From: Hermatobates lingyangjiaoensis | Taxonomy: Eukaryota; Arthropoda; Insecta; Hemiptera; Hermatobatidae | Direction of reading: 5' to 3' | DNA: 64,000 bases | NCBI GenBank assembly: GCA_026182355.1 | Contig: JAPFBL010000049.1 | Location: forward strand, 1,240,001-1,304,000 | Shown: positions 10,745 through 21,555 of the stretch, piece after piece | How the letters are laid out: each line of letters starts with the position of its first letter | Numbering within the stretch: position 1 is the first letter of the stretch | Program-made: the position numbers and the translations under genes | Notes under the pieces: model-generated | What the model saw: the letters and a program-made list of their open reading frames with translations, nothing else | What the model was told of the DNA's origin: nothing | The model's database searches: none

Positions 10745-12295
10745 TAAGTGCCTTGCTTCTCAATAGGCAGCCACTTCTTCGTTCCGGAAGAATATATAAT
10801 CTATATTATTATATTAAAGGGAATGTCTTCTTGTATGGTATCTGTAAATCTGTCGAGAAGTTTTAATTGCTACCTAATAGATGGGCTGTATCAAATTGAT
10901 AATTCGGCATATCTAATTGTTTCAATTAAATTACAGCTAGGAATCAGTCTGGTTATGTCAGGTGACTTTTGTCAAACTCTGCCTATTATCCCAAGAGGAA
11001 CTCGTGCTGATTCTATAAAAGCAAGCCTGTAGCCACCTTACCTGTGAAAGTATGTGAAAAAATTAAACCTTTCTACTAACATGAGACCATTTCTCCAAGA
11101 AGATGAAACTGCTAATATATTTGCTCAAAGACTTCTTCAACTGGGTCATGGAAGAGTCTCTAATGAAGACTGTACTGTATTTATGAAGAACTTTCATAAA
11201 CAAAGATGGATTTGTGAAAGATCTATCTTAGCCCAAAAATGTTACTGCTGGAACATCCAAAATATTAACACCACACAAGTATGTCGGTAATCAAAAAACA
11301 CTTTGTCATAATGCCTATACATTCTTCTTTCGATTAATCTATTACAATAAAAATGATATAGTAAGGCTCTCAATGCATCGGAAGGTACAGGAATGTTCTT
11401 AATAAAACTAATTCTCTCTAAATTAAGGAGTTCAGAACTAATTGCATTGGCACCGCCTCTCAGGAATTGATAACTTCTTCCAGTTGTCAACAGAGGAACT
11501 GATGCTGATATCTATAATGTTTGTATCAGTCTTACTTGTTGCGCAAATTTACTAAATTTCATTTAACTCGCAATATGAGAGTTCAAGAAGAAGATGAGGA
11601 ATACTCTAAACTTCTGATAAATATTGGTTTATCCGTGCACATAATGTTGATTAGTGTATTGAATAGATTTACTCCTCATTCGCCAACCCACAAAGATTGT
11701 TCACAGAAAATTCTATATACGTCTCATTTAACGAGACACACAGTAAAATTATTCATAGGTTCACTGAATAATTTCCAGGAGTTAAACAGTATTTGTCATA
11801 GAACTCAGTTTGTGTAGGAGCAGAACTCACACATTACCCTCAAGAATTTCTTGACTCACTAGAGTTGTCTGGATTGCTCCAACATAAGCTAGAACTCAAA
11901 AAGGAAGTTCCTGTCGTGTGAATGTATGAGAAACATTGATCCACCGCGCTTGTGTAATGAAACAAGACTAATAACTGAGGAGCTTTATGACAATGTCATT
12001 GTTTATAAAATTATTGCATCACGGTGTCAAGGGGAAATAGTTTTAATTCGAAAATTGAAAATTGTTTTATCTGAAGAGGAGAACATTCCTTTTTATAATT
12101 TCCAATTTCCAATTCAGTTAGCATTTGCCATGACTATTCATAAGTCTCAAGGAGAGACTCCAAAGAAAGGTTTAGCTCATTTATGTAAAACAGCATTTCA
12201 ACATTTCAGCAACATGGTCAATTACATGTTGCTCTCAGTATGGTCAAACAGAAAGAAAACATTAAAGATTTTTTTTGGAAAATTTAAATAGTACA
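10745..12295 (+). pseudogene. Decayed Helitron PIF1-like helicase
   Basis: Plus-strand fragments in changing frames spell out a PIF1-family helicase of the Helitron type: VMSGDFCQTLPIIPRGTRAD near 10952-11012 (the motif with GDF.Q.LP), LNLSTNMRPF near 11060, a second similar block LTRNMRVQEED near 11565, then DPPRLCNETRL near 11938 and FPIQLAFAMTIHKSQGETP near 12105 (helicase motif with KSQG). The second TNMR-like block suggests a duplicated or composite copy. Multiple stops and frameshifts. No Rep (HUH) domain was found, and the element ends were not recognised. Confidence 0.8.
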
Positions 12296-12389
12296 AAAAG
12301 TGTAAATAAAAAGAACTCTCTCAAAAATATTGTCATTATCCTCTTTATTAAAAATTAATTAATTTAGAGTTCATCTACATTTATGAGAA

Positions 12390-13870
12390 CATGATTGCAT
12401 TAAAAAGAAAGGTGTTGGATGACCCAACGGGTCACAGGTAGTCGTCTGTTGATGTTTAAAGGTTTAACGAAACAATTTAAATGATTTAATGACCTAATGT
12501 GAGATGTAAGAAGAATAAAATTTTACTTTTAAAAAATCTACGCCAATCAAACTTATAATGTCTATACTTTCCATGGTATGATGGATTTGTCCTAACAAAA
12601 TACTCTAATAAATCTATATGTTGCACCCTTGAACAAAACTTAATATCGGATGTATATATTCTTGTGTTTACGAATGGTATTATCTTTGGGTAATATTGCA
12701 GTATGAGAAATGGACTCTGTTGTTCTAAAATTGCAAAACGGATATTAATTTTTAGCTGATTTCTCAGTAATATTTTTTGTTGAATGTTTCTGACATTTTT
12801 CAAACAAAATAGCAATATTTTGAAGTCTCCAAACAAAAACTTTGGCGTAATTCTTCAATGAAGAAGGTGGTCAGATAACCAGTATTAAATGTATCAGATC
12901 CACTGGCCATGTAATGTTACAGATGGTCAGGAATGAGATCCACTGGCTATAGGAACAAAAGCCATGTCCTCCTATAAAAACTTTGTTTCGTAACATGCTT
13001 TTTTTCTTTGTCTTTAAAAAAGTCTTATTACCGTGATGGTAATCCCAATGATACTATTCGTTTCAGTAGTGTAATATACCAAAATAAGCTTTTATATTGA
13101 TAACTGGTTCAATCACTATCTGTACTACCGCCAGGAATCGAACGACCAACGAATATATATGCGCACTATAGTGGAGGTCGTAACTTGCAGTTCCAGACCA
13201 CAGGCCTTCTACTGCTTGATTACTGTGCAGCTATAACTTGGACTGTCAGTAATTCATGTCGGATATTAAGTTTGTTTGCATATTAATGATGTCATATTCG
13301 CGGTCGTGTGGTCCTGTTGGTTTTCCGTAGTGCAAACTGTTTTTAGTCATAAATTGAGAAAATAGTCCATGGGTGAAGCAATTGTTTAGTGTGATTGAGG
13401 AAGGTTGGTGGCAGGTTTTAAAGCTTGTACAAGGAGGTTTGGATGAGTAGGTAGTTTATTGTCTACATTGGTAGTAAGTCGGGTGATGTAACTATATATG
13501 GATTCCATTTTCAAATCATGATGAATATCCACATTTCGGACGTACCATGGAGCCCTGGCTATAAGGCGAGCACACTTATTCTGAATGATCTAGATACAAG
13601 AATTGTTCGTTGGTGCAGCTCTAAACCAGACGGAGCATCCATAGGTCATAGCCGAACGAACAACCTCATTATAGACTAGGTCCATGACTGAGTCGACCAC
13701 CAGGAATGAAAGACTAATAAACATATTCTATTTAAGCATTTATATTATGTCTAAATACGACATTAACTAACGAAGAAGTTTGATATTACATTTACTTATA
13801 ACAAAGTAAATACTTAACAAACAAGGCTAGATATTTTATATTAAACTAGACATTTTGTGTTCTACCATCA
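12390..13870 (-). repeat. RepA copy 1 (unrecognised long repeat)
   Basis: This AT-rich stretch shares long segments with 37805-41510 and, reversed, with 59600-59950. Shared landmarks are TGCACCCTTGAACAAAAC, CATACCATGG-type blocks, and the GTTCAATCACTATC...GGAATGAAAGACTAATA block. A 116-codon minus-strand frame (12836-12486) has a partly similar but shorter counterpart at 38396-38154 (shared [13 protein letters not shown]), so part of the repeat may once have been coding. I do not recognise the family. A LINE fragment interrupts it at 13139-13699. Confidence 0.6.
13139..13699 (-). mobile_element. 5'-truncated Jockey-like LINE insertion with target duplication
   Basis: The 561-base insert is bounded by the direct repeat CCAGGAAT (13131-13138 and 13700-13707). 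Uninterrupted RepA copies have a single copy at this point. On the minus strand it starts in the C-terminal part of a non-LTR reverse transcriptase: VVRSAMTYGCSVWFRAAPTN, then IIQNKCARLIARAPWYVRNV, then LVQALKPATNLP. This is the family pattern of the Jockey/I-type RT tail. The distal end contains a B-box-like GTTCGATTCC spanning the insertion junction, most likely by chance. Confidence 0.85.
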
Positions 13871-13971
13871 AATGTCCAATGTCCTTCTCCGGAGGAAAAA
13901 ATTCTACTTAGACTAATTAATCATGTATATCATTTTATCTCATTTACATGTACACAAGTAATAACTAGGTA

Positions 13972-14027
13972 AGGAGTCGGAGTCGGAGTCGGCTGATTTC
14001 TTCCGACTCCGACTCCACAGCCCTGGT
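13972..14027 (-). repeat. GGAGTCGGAGTCGG palindromic transposon end
   Basis: Read on the minus strand it begins CAGGGCTGTGGAGTCGGAGT and is self-complementary through repeated GACTCC/GGAGTC units. This looks like the terminal fragment of a widespread DNA transposon. The family assignment is not made. Confidence 0.5.
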
Positions 14028-14036
14028 ATACTACCC

Positions 14037-14180
14037 TGTAGAGTTTCTAAACTCTTTCGAGCCACCGGGGGTGGCTCCACACCAACTGGTACTAAACGTA
14101 GGAGCTCCCATCATGATACTTTGAAACTTGGATCCACCTAAGCTTTGCAATGGGACAAAATTAGTGACAAAGAAGCTCTT
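14037..14180 (+). mobile_element. Helitron helicase fragment
   Basis: A plus-strand frame reads EFLNSFEPPGVAPHQ, LNVGAPIMIL, a stop, then NLDPPKLCNGTKLVTKKLFP. This is the conserved helicase segment preceding the KSQG motif in Helitron PIF1-like proteins. It is cut off at 14180, where Gypsy protease sequence on the minus strand begins. Confidence 0.75.
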
Positions 14181-15155
14181 CCCGCATGTGAAGAGTGAAC
14201 AACTTCTCGCCATATGTCGGCATAGCTGCGCCTGTAGCCGTAAAAAGATTAAAACGAGAAGGACCTCTGTTTTTGTCGGACCGCCCTTCCAGAAGCACTG
14301 ACACATCCGCTACGGTGTCAACTAAAAATGTAAGATTGGATGGGGTATCCTTGATAAAAAGGGGGTTTATAGACCCGCGGGCGCACTCCGCCACTTGCTG
14401 CCGGGTCTTTAGTTTAACGGTTGACTTTTAAACGAGCAGGGCTCCTCACATTTGTTGGCCCGCTCCTTGAACCTATGATAATAGCAGTAATCGCTAGTAG
14501 ATGATTGAGAAGCATGTGACATGGCGGCTGGTGAACGAGGTCTACGACTATGGGACCGATTACGCTTCATGAATTGTTCAAGTTTGGTAACTCGGGTAGT
14601 GAGGTCGTTAAGAGTGGATTGAATGCTGGGGCTACCAGAAATCGCATGAATCGAACTACTGTCGCTAGAGCCAGTGGCCTGAACCTTCATAACTTTGTCA
14701 GCCAGTAAGGCCAGCTTGTCCAGCGAGCCCTCACTGACTGCCAAATTCGATCTACAAGCCACTGGAAGGCATTGCAACCAAAGTGACTTCAAAACATCCT
14801 GGGAAAGTTGTGTACCCGCAAGATTTTGCATGTTCCGGAAGAATTGCGACGGTTTGTTATCGCCTAGCTCCAGCTCTGTAATTAGTCTGCGTAATTTGTG
14901 CTCCTCACTATCAGCGTAGATAGTGATGGCTAAATAGCGTTCCCGCGTAGGGGGTGAGCGAATGATGTCGCTGACCTGTTCCATGATGTCGCTTTTATAA
15001 TGATGGGAGATGATATAATTATATTTAGTAAGGTCACAAGAAATACTTGAGATCTTGAAATTAGCCTCCATTTAGACAAACCACAAATCGGGCCGGTTAG
15101 CCAAAAGGGTGGTACTTTCATAGCCACTCGGTATATTTCCAGCTTCCTCATTCAT
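14180..15155 (-). pseudogene. Gypsy gag and protease (decayed)
   Basis: Gag starts at the ATG at 15155-15153 and runs to 14409 with an internal stop before MEANFKI. Recognisable features are a Trp-rich LLANRPDLWF start, then SDIIRSPPTRERY, EEHKLRRLITELELGDNKPS, and an LWLQCLPVACRSNLAVS block typical of arthropod Gypsy Gag. The C-terminus is basic (RNRSHSRRPRSP). Protease follows in another frame (14394-14161) with FLVDTVADVSVL, the retroviral aspartic protease motif DTGA with G changed to V, so it would be inactive. Helitron sequence truncates it at 14180, and RT is absent. Confidence 0.82.
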
Positions 15156-15292
15156 GTTGAAGTAATCCTGTATACACTTCTTCAAAATTTCGTTATGAAT
15201 TTAATATGAAATGTCTTTATGAAGTCACTTAATAAATAGAATTACTTTGGGAACGATAAAATTAAGTTAATATCACGTCGGGGTCACCAATA

Positions 15293-15437
15293 TGGAATTT
15301 TGGCTTAGCACTCACTAGTCTTTCATTGTTCCACTCACTTTTAACTAAATATGTGACAAGCAGCCTTTAAAGCATTTCTTTCCATTCATAGAAAACACTG
15401 AAGGCGAACAGGCTGTAATTGCGGTTATTAGAAAAGA
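15293..15437 (-). repeat. Gypsy LTR (minus orientation) and primer site
   Basis: It is an inverted copy of 16335-16472. On the minus strand the LTR end (...AATTCCATA) is followed by TTGGTGACCCCGACGTGAT, a primer-binding-site sequence, and then gag. It therefore acts as the 5' LTR of the minus-strand element. Its distal (U3) part is missing. Confidence 0.8.
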
Positions 15438-15439
15438 AG

Positions 15440-15850
15440 CTATGGCACTCCTCGTCTCAATTGGTAATGTGTTACCAATTGCGGTCGTGCAATCCTCAAT
15501 TGGCGGATGTGTTAATAGATCGCAGTTCGAAGAATTCGCTCGGAAGGGCTATGGTTTTACCGAAGAGAAGTTCGGCGGTGGCATAACCACTGTCATTGAG
15601 TACGGTGCGGAGACCCAACAGCACAATTGGTAGAGTAGTTGTCCAATCAGTCGTCGTATGGCATTTGAGCGCTGCTTTGAGAGAGCAATGCCACCGCTCG
15701 ATCTTGCCGTTAGTCTGAGGATGAAAGGCAGTAATGCTAAAATGCCTTTGAGGTCGGACTCAAACTGTCTACCTCTATCTGTAGTGACACAGCCGGGCAC
15801 ACCATAACGAGCGATCCAGTTGTCAACGAACGCACGAGCCACTGTTGGTG
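15440..15850 (-). pseudogene. Gypsy integrase fragment
   Basis: The minus strand reads AFVDNWIARYGVPGCVTTDR then GRQFESDL, the integrase core second Asp region (TTDRGxQF). After a frameshift it reads AFHPQTNGKIERWHCSLKAA (containing the third catalytic Glu) and LLGLRTVLNDSGYATAELLF. The order is abnormal: integrase lies upstream of the LTR and gag on this strand. Confidence 0.85.
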
Positions 15851-15860
15851 CAGTAATGTC

Positions 15861-16088
15861 TTGAAGGGGTATTGCTTCAGGCCTGCCTTCTTATTGCAAC
15901 CTCCAGACGCCAGCAGTTCTTCATCTTCACCGGCTACTTCATCTTTGGCTTCAGCTGCTCTAGCAGCGGCATCGACTACATCACCGCCTCCTCCGTCGTC
16001 GCAACCACCTTCACCATCCACCTTGCCACCGCATTCTTCCACGCGCCGCGATCGTGCAATTCGACTACCTGTACGTTTCAGGTAACCT
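15861..16088 (+). pseudogene. Gypsy Pol C-terminal tail
   Basis: The plus strand encodes a Ser/Pro/Ala-rich tail ending TRRDRAIRLPVRFR and a stop, the usual end of Gypsy Pol. It is followed by a GGGGGGAG polypurine tract and the plus-strand LTR. Its orientation is opposite to the adjacent integrase, so an inversion separates them at about 15855. Confidence 0.78.
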
Positions 16089-16099
16089 CATCATTTAGG

Positions 16100-16472
16100 G
16101 GGGAGTGCAAAGGAGTTTTCTTTGTGGTATCACAAGGGGCCGGCTTGCGGCCTATGTGTGTTCTCTCTCGGGACGGCCACTGTAACCTAACCTAACCTAA
16201 CCTAACCTAGGTGGGAGTGCTGTGGGGGTTGCGCGGTTTGCGCGGGTTTTTTTGTTAATAACCTTCGAGAGAAGTGAAGTGGAGGTGCGGTGTGGGTTAT
16301 CAACGAGACTAGGAGTGCAATAGGTTCTTTTCTAATAACCGCAATTACAGCCTGTTCGCCTTCAGTGTTTTCTATGAATGGAAAGAAAAGCTTTAAAGGC
16401 TGCTTGTCACATATTTAGTTAAAAGTGAGTGGAACAATGAAAGACTAGTGAGTGCTACGCCAAAATTCCATA
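16100..16472 (+). repeat. Gypsy LTR (plus orientation)
   Basis: It follows the polypurine tract after the Pol tail. Positions 16335-16472 are the reverse complement of 15293-15437. It contains a TAACC run at 16192-16210. The start is inferred; the end near AATTCCATA is supported by the inverted copy. Confidence 0.7.
16192..16210 (-). repeat. Short (TTAGG)n-type run
   Basis: The plus strand reads TAACC repeated about four times, which is TTAGG on the minus strand, the arthropod telomere unit. It lies inside the LTR and is too short to be a telomere. Confidence 0.75.
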
Positions 16473-17213
16473 AGTTAAACTTCAAATGATGGATTTAAGT
16501 GCACTTTTAATTCAAATCAGTGAAATTAAGATCATCCGTAAATTAAATTAAGAAAGGGTAAATTAAGAATGGTTATTCCGTTAAGGGGAGGAAATGCTAC
16601 TTCATTACAATTATTTAAGGTTTTGTGTTCATTTAGTTGTGCAATTTAGTATACACACACAACTGCTTTTTGAACTACTAGATTAATCCACTGAGGAAAT
16701 GTTTCTAAAGCTCAAGAAGTAAATTTTAATTTGAATCCTTTATTAATTTGTCAAATAATATATTTTAAGATTTGATAATGGAATATTACCCGTTTAAAAC
16801 ATTACAGATATTAATAATGTTTGGACTTAAATGGCTAAGTTCAATCCTAAATTATTATCAAGTAAGTAACTAGAAAATTCATACTAATCGTAGTTCAATT
16901 TTATTAGAATTTGTAACATTCAATTTTTATAAAAATAGTTTTATAATCTTAGAAAAATTATCTCCATTGTTTATTATAAACTATTATAACTTTGTCTATT
17001 TTTTAAGTATTAAAAAAAATAAAATAAACTATGTCTTAAAAAAATGATTTTAAATACATAATATAGGGAATTATTAAGTCAGTTTGTTTATCAAATTTAG
17101 CTGCACTGGTTTTCAGTTGTCAGGGCTAGTGGATTTGTTTTTTAAAATATCATGTCTTAGACTTCCATGTGAATTTTTTATTGATTAAGGAGACAAATTC
17201 TAGATTACTTAAA
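16473..17213. other. UBE3C upstream region
   Basis: AT-rich sequence between the Gypsy LTR and the UBE3C start codon. The 5' UTR and promoter should lie here or further upstream. No clear core promoter element or CpG-rich patch was seen. Confidence 0.4.
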
Positions 17214-17339
17214 ATGCATAATGAAATATTTGAAGGTAGCTTCAGGAGAATTCCAGAACAGAATCTTGCCGGTGCTAGCAAACTGTCAAAAAAAATGGAG
17301 TTTTTGAGGCAAATATGTCTTGATCGAATCACAAGGAAG
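17214..17339 (+). CDS. UBE3C: UBE3C exon 1
   Basis: 42 codons, phase 0 end, donor AAG|GTGATT. Start chosen at the first ATG after an upstream TGA; it encodes [10 protein letters not shown], matching the family's N-terminal FEG pattern. Confidence 0.85.
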
Positions 17340-20300
17340 GTGATTAACTATAGATACTCATTATATTGAAAGTTTAATTGTAAATCGACTAGTTGTTCTA
17401 CAATTGCAGCAAATTTTTTATCAACTTGAATTGTCCAGTTTCCTGTCAGTAATCTTTGTATCTACTCTTTAATGAAAGAATTAACTTTTTTCCCCCTTTT
17501 AGTTGGTGATATTGTCTGAGTTATCAGTTATCTGTTTCCTTTTTGAAGTAATTAGACGAAATATAAAACTCCCGTTTTTGTTCATTTTAAATTTAGTTGA
17601 CATGTAATAATACTGCCTTAGGTTGCAGTGGCAGTCCCACAAGGGAAAGCACGTAGCCTGAACATTGACCCTTTTTGATAATAATACTGCCTTACTTATT
17701 TTAGAAAGCCTACTTGGTTTCATTTCATGAGATGACGGCAAAAGTAGAACTCTATAACGTTATGTTATTAAACGTTCTTACAGTCAATTTCACCGTGCAT
17801 ATATTTGTTTGTTTTTTTTCCAGAATGAACATCTACGCTTTAAATCAGCCGTTCGAATTCAAGCTCTCGTAAGGGGATATATGGTTAGGGTAAAGCATAA
17901 ACGAGAACGGAGAATTATTTATGATCAGAGGTGCAGTTCTGCTTATAAAACATCTTCCTTGAAGGATTTGGCTGACTGTATAAGAAACCTTGTTGTGTTT
18001 TTTGATTTCAAACAAGATGAATCCCGATTGGTAGAGTATATATTCGTTCACTTAAGAAAATTAAAAGTCAAGTGATTCCTTAACTTTTTGTTTTAAAACT
18101 AAATGTTGATTCCAGATTACTTTGTCTGCATATGTGACTGCCTTACGTAAAGAAGTAGTTAGTTTATGTATTTCGGATGATGTATGGATGTGGCGGTTAG
18201 AACATTTGTTATTATACAATTTAGGCATTGTACACAACACCATATGCAATGGGTTAAGTAATACTCCTTTGCTAGTAATCGACTGTTTTACTTCGAGGAA
18301 TGAAGTTGCTGCAGTAATTGGAAATCAAGCAGCTGATATATTTTTAATGAAGGTTTGTGACTATCTTCATCAATCATGAATTTTTAAAAGTAGTTATTAT
18401 GTAAAAATTATAAAAAAAATATTGAAACATCTCAAATCCAAATTTTAACGGTTTTTAAATATTTGAAATCAACTGGTCAAAACATTGGGTAAATATAGTA
18501 AAGCTATCACAATTCTTTTATTGACCCAGTAGCAAGATTTCCGGGTAAATAATTTGAAAGCAGCTAAATCATTCTGATTTTTAATACTAAAAAGAATAAT
18601 GGTTATTATGGAATCTTTTTGCTGTAAGTCATGTGATAAATGAAAGACATCAAAATTGATCTTTCATTAGTAGAGTGTCTAAGTGTCTTTTTCGTAGCAC
18701 TGTGTAATTTGGAAACTCCATGTGAGTTAAAAAGGAAGGTTTAGTTCCACGGACACAGTATTGTCTTTGCGATATAAATTTGTAAATAATTTATATAAAT
18801 TTCATTTATATTGTAATACGTAAAGGATTAGATTACAATTGAAACTTAGAGGAGAGGAAATAGACAACACTTTCAGTTGATATTTTAATTGTTGACCACT
18901 CATTTTGGTGGTTAATTTAAAATTCTTGATGTATTTTCCAAACAAGTTTTTTCTTAATAACTTCTTGAATTAACATATGAATAAGAAAATCATATACCAA
19001 TTTGAAAATCATGGGATGGAATTATATTCAATTTGTACATAATTGATAAATAAACATTAACTTACAGTCTTCTGTCTGTGTAGAATAACCAAACCTGTAA
19101 CCATCATTAATTTCTCCCGAATTATCATTTTATTACCTGACGCGGGTATTCAGTTACATTGTATATCCTATCACTGTGTTCTCTATGATTGCAATAAATT
19201 GGTTAGTACCGTTCCGATGCTTATTACTGATTGGAACCTGTAATAGCACTTACGGAATCTTAATTAGTAATAATCTGAGCCTTTTAATTAAATACTTTCA
19301 TCTTAGTATCAACCGTGACCTCAAATTAATATCTATTGTTGATTACCTAAAGTTTATTTTCTTGGTAATGCCTTTATCATAACTTAAAAATATATCATTT
19401 TTTTGTTATATTTGTAAAATATATCAAACCATTTAAATTATGCATAATAATTTGTTAAAATTACTGAGACTACCAATATAGAAGTATATATATATATATA
19501 TATATATATGGTAGTGAGTTTATAATGGTAGTGAGACTGTAAGGGCGTTTTTATATTTACTGTGTACCTGTAGTTTATTCTTAAACGTTTATATATACGA
19601 GGGTCGTCCAGAAAATAAGTTCCGTTTTGGTCTGTAGGGCGGTAGGAGTGGTTTTTGCCAAATCCGGCAACACCGCTCGAAAGAGGAGAGGTGGGGGAAT
19701 AGAATGAGAGGTGGGGGACCTCAGTCGGTCAATTACCAACGTCAGGGCAGGTAGTTGAAATGGAGCCCTCCATGTCACGTCCCGCCACCTCGATCCCCGT
19801 TCTCTCTCGAGTTGTTTTGCGCGGAGTGATTCAATTTCTTTATGCACAGGGTTTCAAATCAGTTCAAATTCACGAACAGCTCATTTCTGTTTATGGGGAA
19901 GGTGTAATGAGTGAATCAATGGTGAGGAGATGGGTACGTGAATTTAAGGCGGGAAGACATTCACTTGAGGATGAAAGTGGGAGAGGCAGACCCTCAGTTG
20001 TGACGGACGAAATTGTCGCAGAAATCGACAATGCAATTCGCAAAGATCGTCGTTCAACCCTGGATGAACTCCACCTGAGTTTCCCAGACATCTCACGATC
20101 CCTCATCCATGAGATCGTCTCGGAAAAACTTGACTTTCGGAAAGTTTCCGCCCGGTGGGTCCCTAGAGAGCTGAATGTCTTCCCGCCTTAAATTCACGTA
20201 CCCATCTCCTCACTCATTACACCTTCTCCATAAACAGAAATGAGCTGTTCGTGAATTTGAACTGATTTGAAACCCTGTGCATAAAGAAATTGAATCACTC

Positions 20301-21176
20301 CGCGCAAAACAACTCGAGAGGGAACGGGACCGAGGTGGCGGGATGTGACATGGAGGGCTCCATTTCAACTACCTGCCCTGACGTTGGTAATTGACCGACT
20401 GAGGTCCCCCACCTCTCATTATATTCCCCCACCTCTCCTCTTTCGAGCAGTGTTGCCGGATTTGGCAAAAACCACTCCTACCGCCCTACAGACCAAAACG
20501 GAACTTATTTTCTGGACGACCCTCGTATATATATACTTGTAAAACTTGGGAGCAGTCCTTCATTCAAGCATATTTCGTTGAATAACTGAACGTATTTCAC
20601 TGATGTCATTTTCTTCATCAGTTTTTCACCAGAAACCTCAAAAAACTGGTGAAGAAAATGACATCAGTGAAATACGGTCAGTTATTCAGTGAAATATATA
20701 TATATATATATATCACTGCTTCCGTGTCCAAGTCCTTAATCAGATCCCTGAACCGTCTTATCGGGTTACTTTAAGAGCTTCTGAGGAGGCAATTATCTGC
20801 CTTCTCAAAGCCCGCTCTCCTCCTGGCCTCAACTTGTAACGTTAATTTATTTTTTTATTTCTACTACTTTAGAAATAAAAGTAGTTTTTTTATTTTTTTA
20901 CTACTTTATTTATTTTTTAAATGGTTCTTTCCTTCATTTAATTTTCTTCTCCTTCTGTTATTGTTATTATTAATTTTTTTTTAGATATTTTTTCTCTGTA
21001 GTTAGTAGATTTCCTAGGGCAGCTAGCAGAGTGCGTGCGTGTTCATCTCTTTCAACCGTTCGCTCAGTTAGATTCAGCTACTCGAAGGGACTACTACTAC
21101 CCGATGACGATGAATATCGAAATATCGCTGTGAGTCTTTTTTGTGTGTGTTTTTATGTTTTCCTCTTTCCTTGGTG

Positions 21177-21223
<47 letters not shown>

Positions 21224-21514
21224 AAACAGGAAAACGATCCAAAAGGACAACAAACGTTTCACGATGAATCACAAACACAGAACTAAGGAACAAACATACT
21301 TACTGTCTCTAATTTTCGGTTAAACCGTCATCAGGAGAGTTGAGAAAGGGACACCAAGCGCACTTGTCAAGCGACGGTTGGAGAACCACCAACCGTCGCT
21401 TCACAAGTGCGCTTGGTGTCCCTTTCTCAACTCTCCTGATGACGGTTTAACCGAAAATTAGAGACAGTAAGTGTGTTTGTTCCTTAGTTCTGTGTTTGTG
21501 ATTCATCGTGAAAC

Positions 21515-21555
<41 letters not shown>

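Larger units (their letters stand above)
21179..21552. mobile_element. PLE palindrome with two hammerhead-like motifs
   Basis: (TA)n at 21179-21222, inverted arms of about 95-140 bases centred near 21378, then (TA)n at 21514-21552. Each arm carries the motif described under the two hammerhead features. Both arms also share AAGTGCGCTTGGTGTCCC. A diverged copy of the same family lies at 54780-55080. Confidence 0.75.

Noticed and set aside
13120..13150. tRNA gene or SINE suggested by GTTCGATTCC on the minus strand
   Set aside because: The B-box-like string spans the LINE/RepA insertion junction, and no tRNA cloverleaf could be drawn.
17169..17213. Earlier UBE3C start at a GTG
   Set aside because: Non-ATG start. 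The ATG at 17214 gives the family-like N-terminus and a length matching orthologues.
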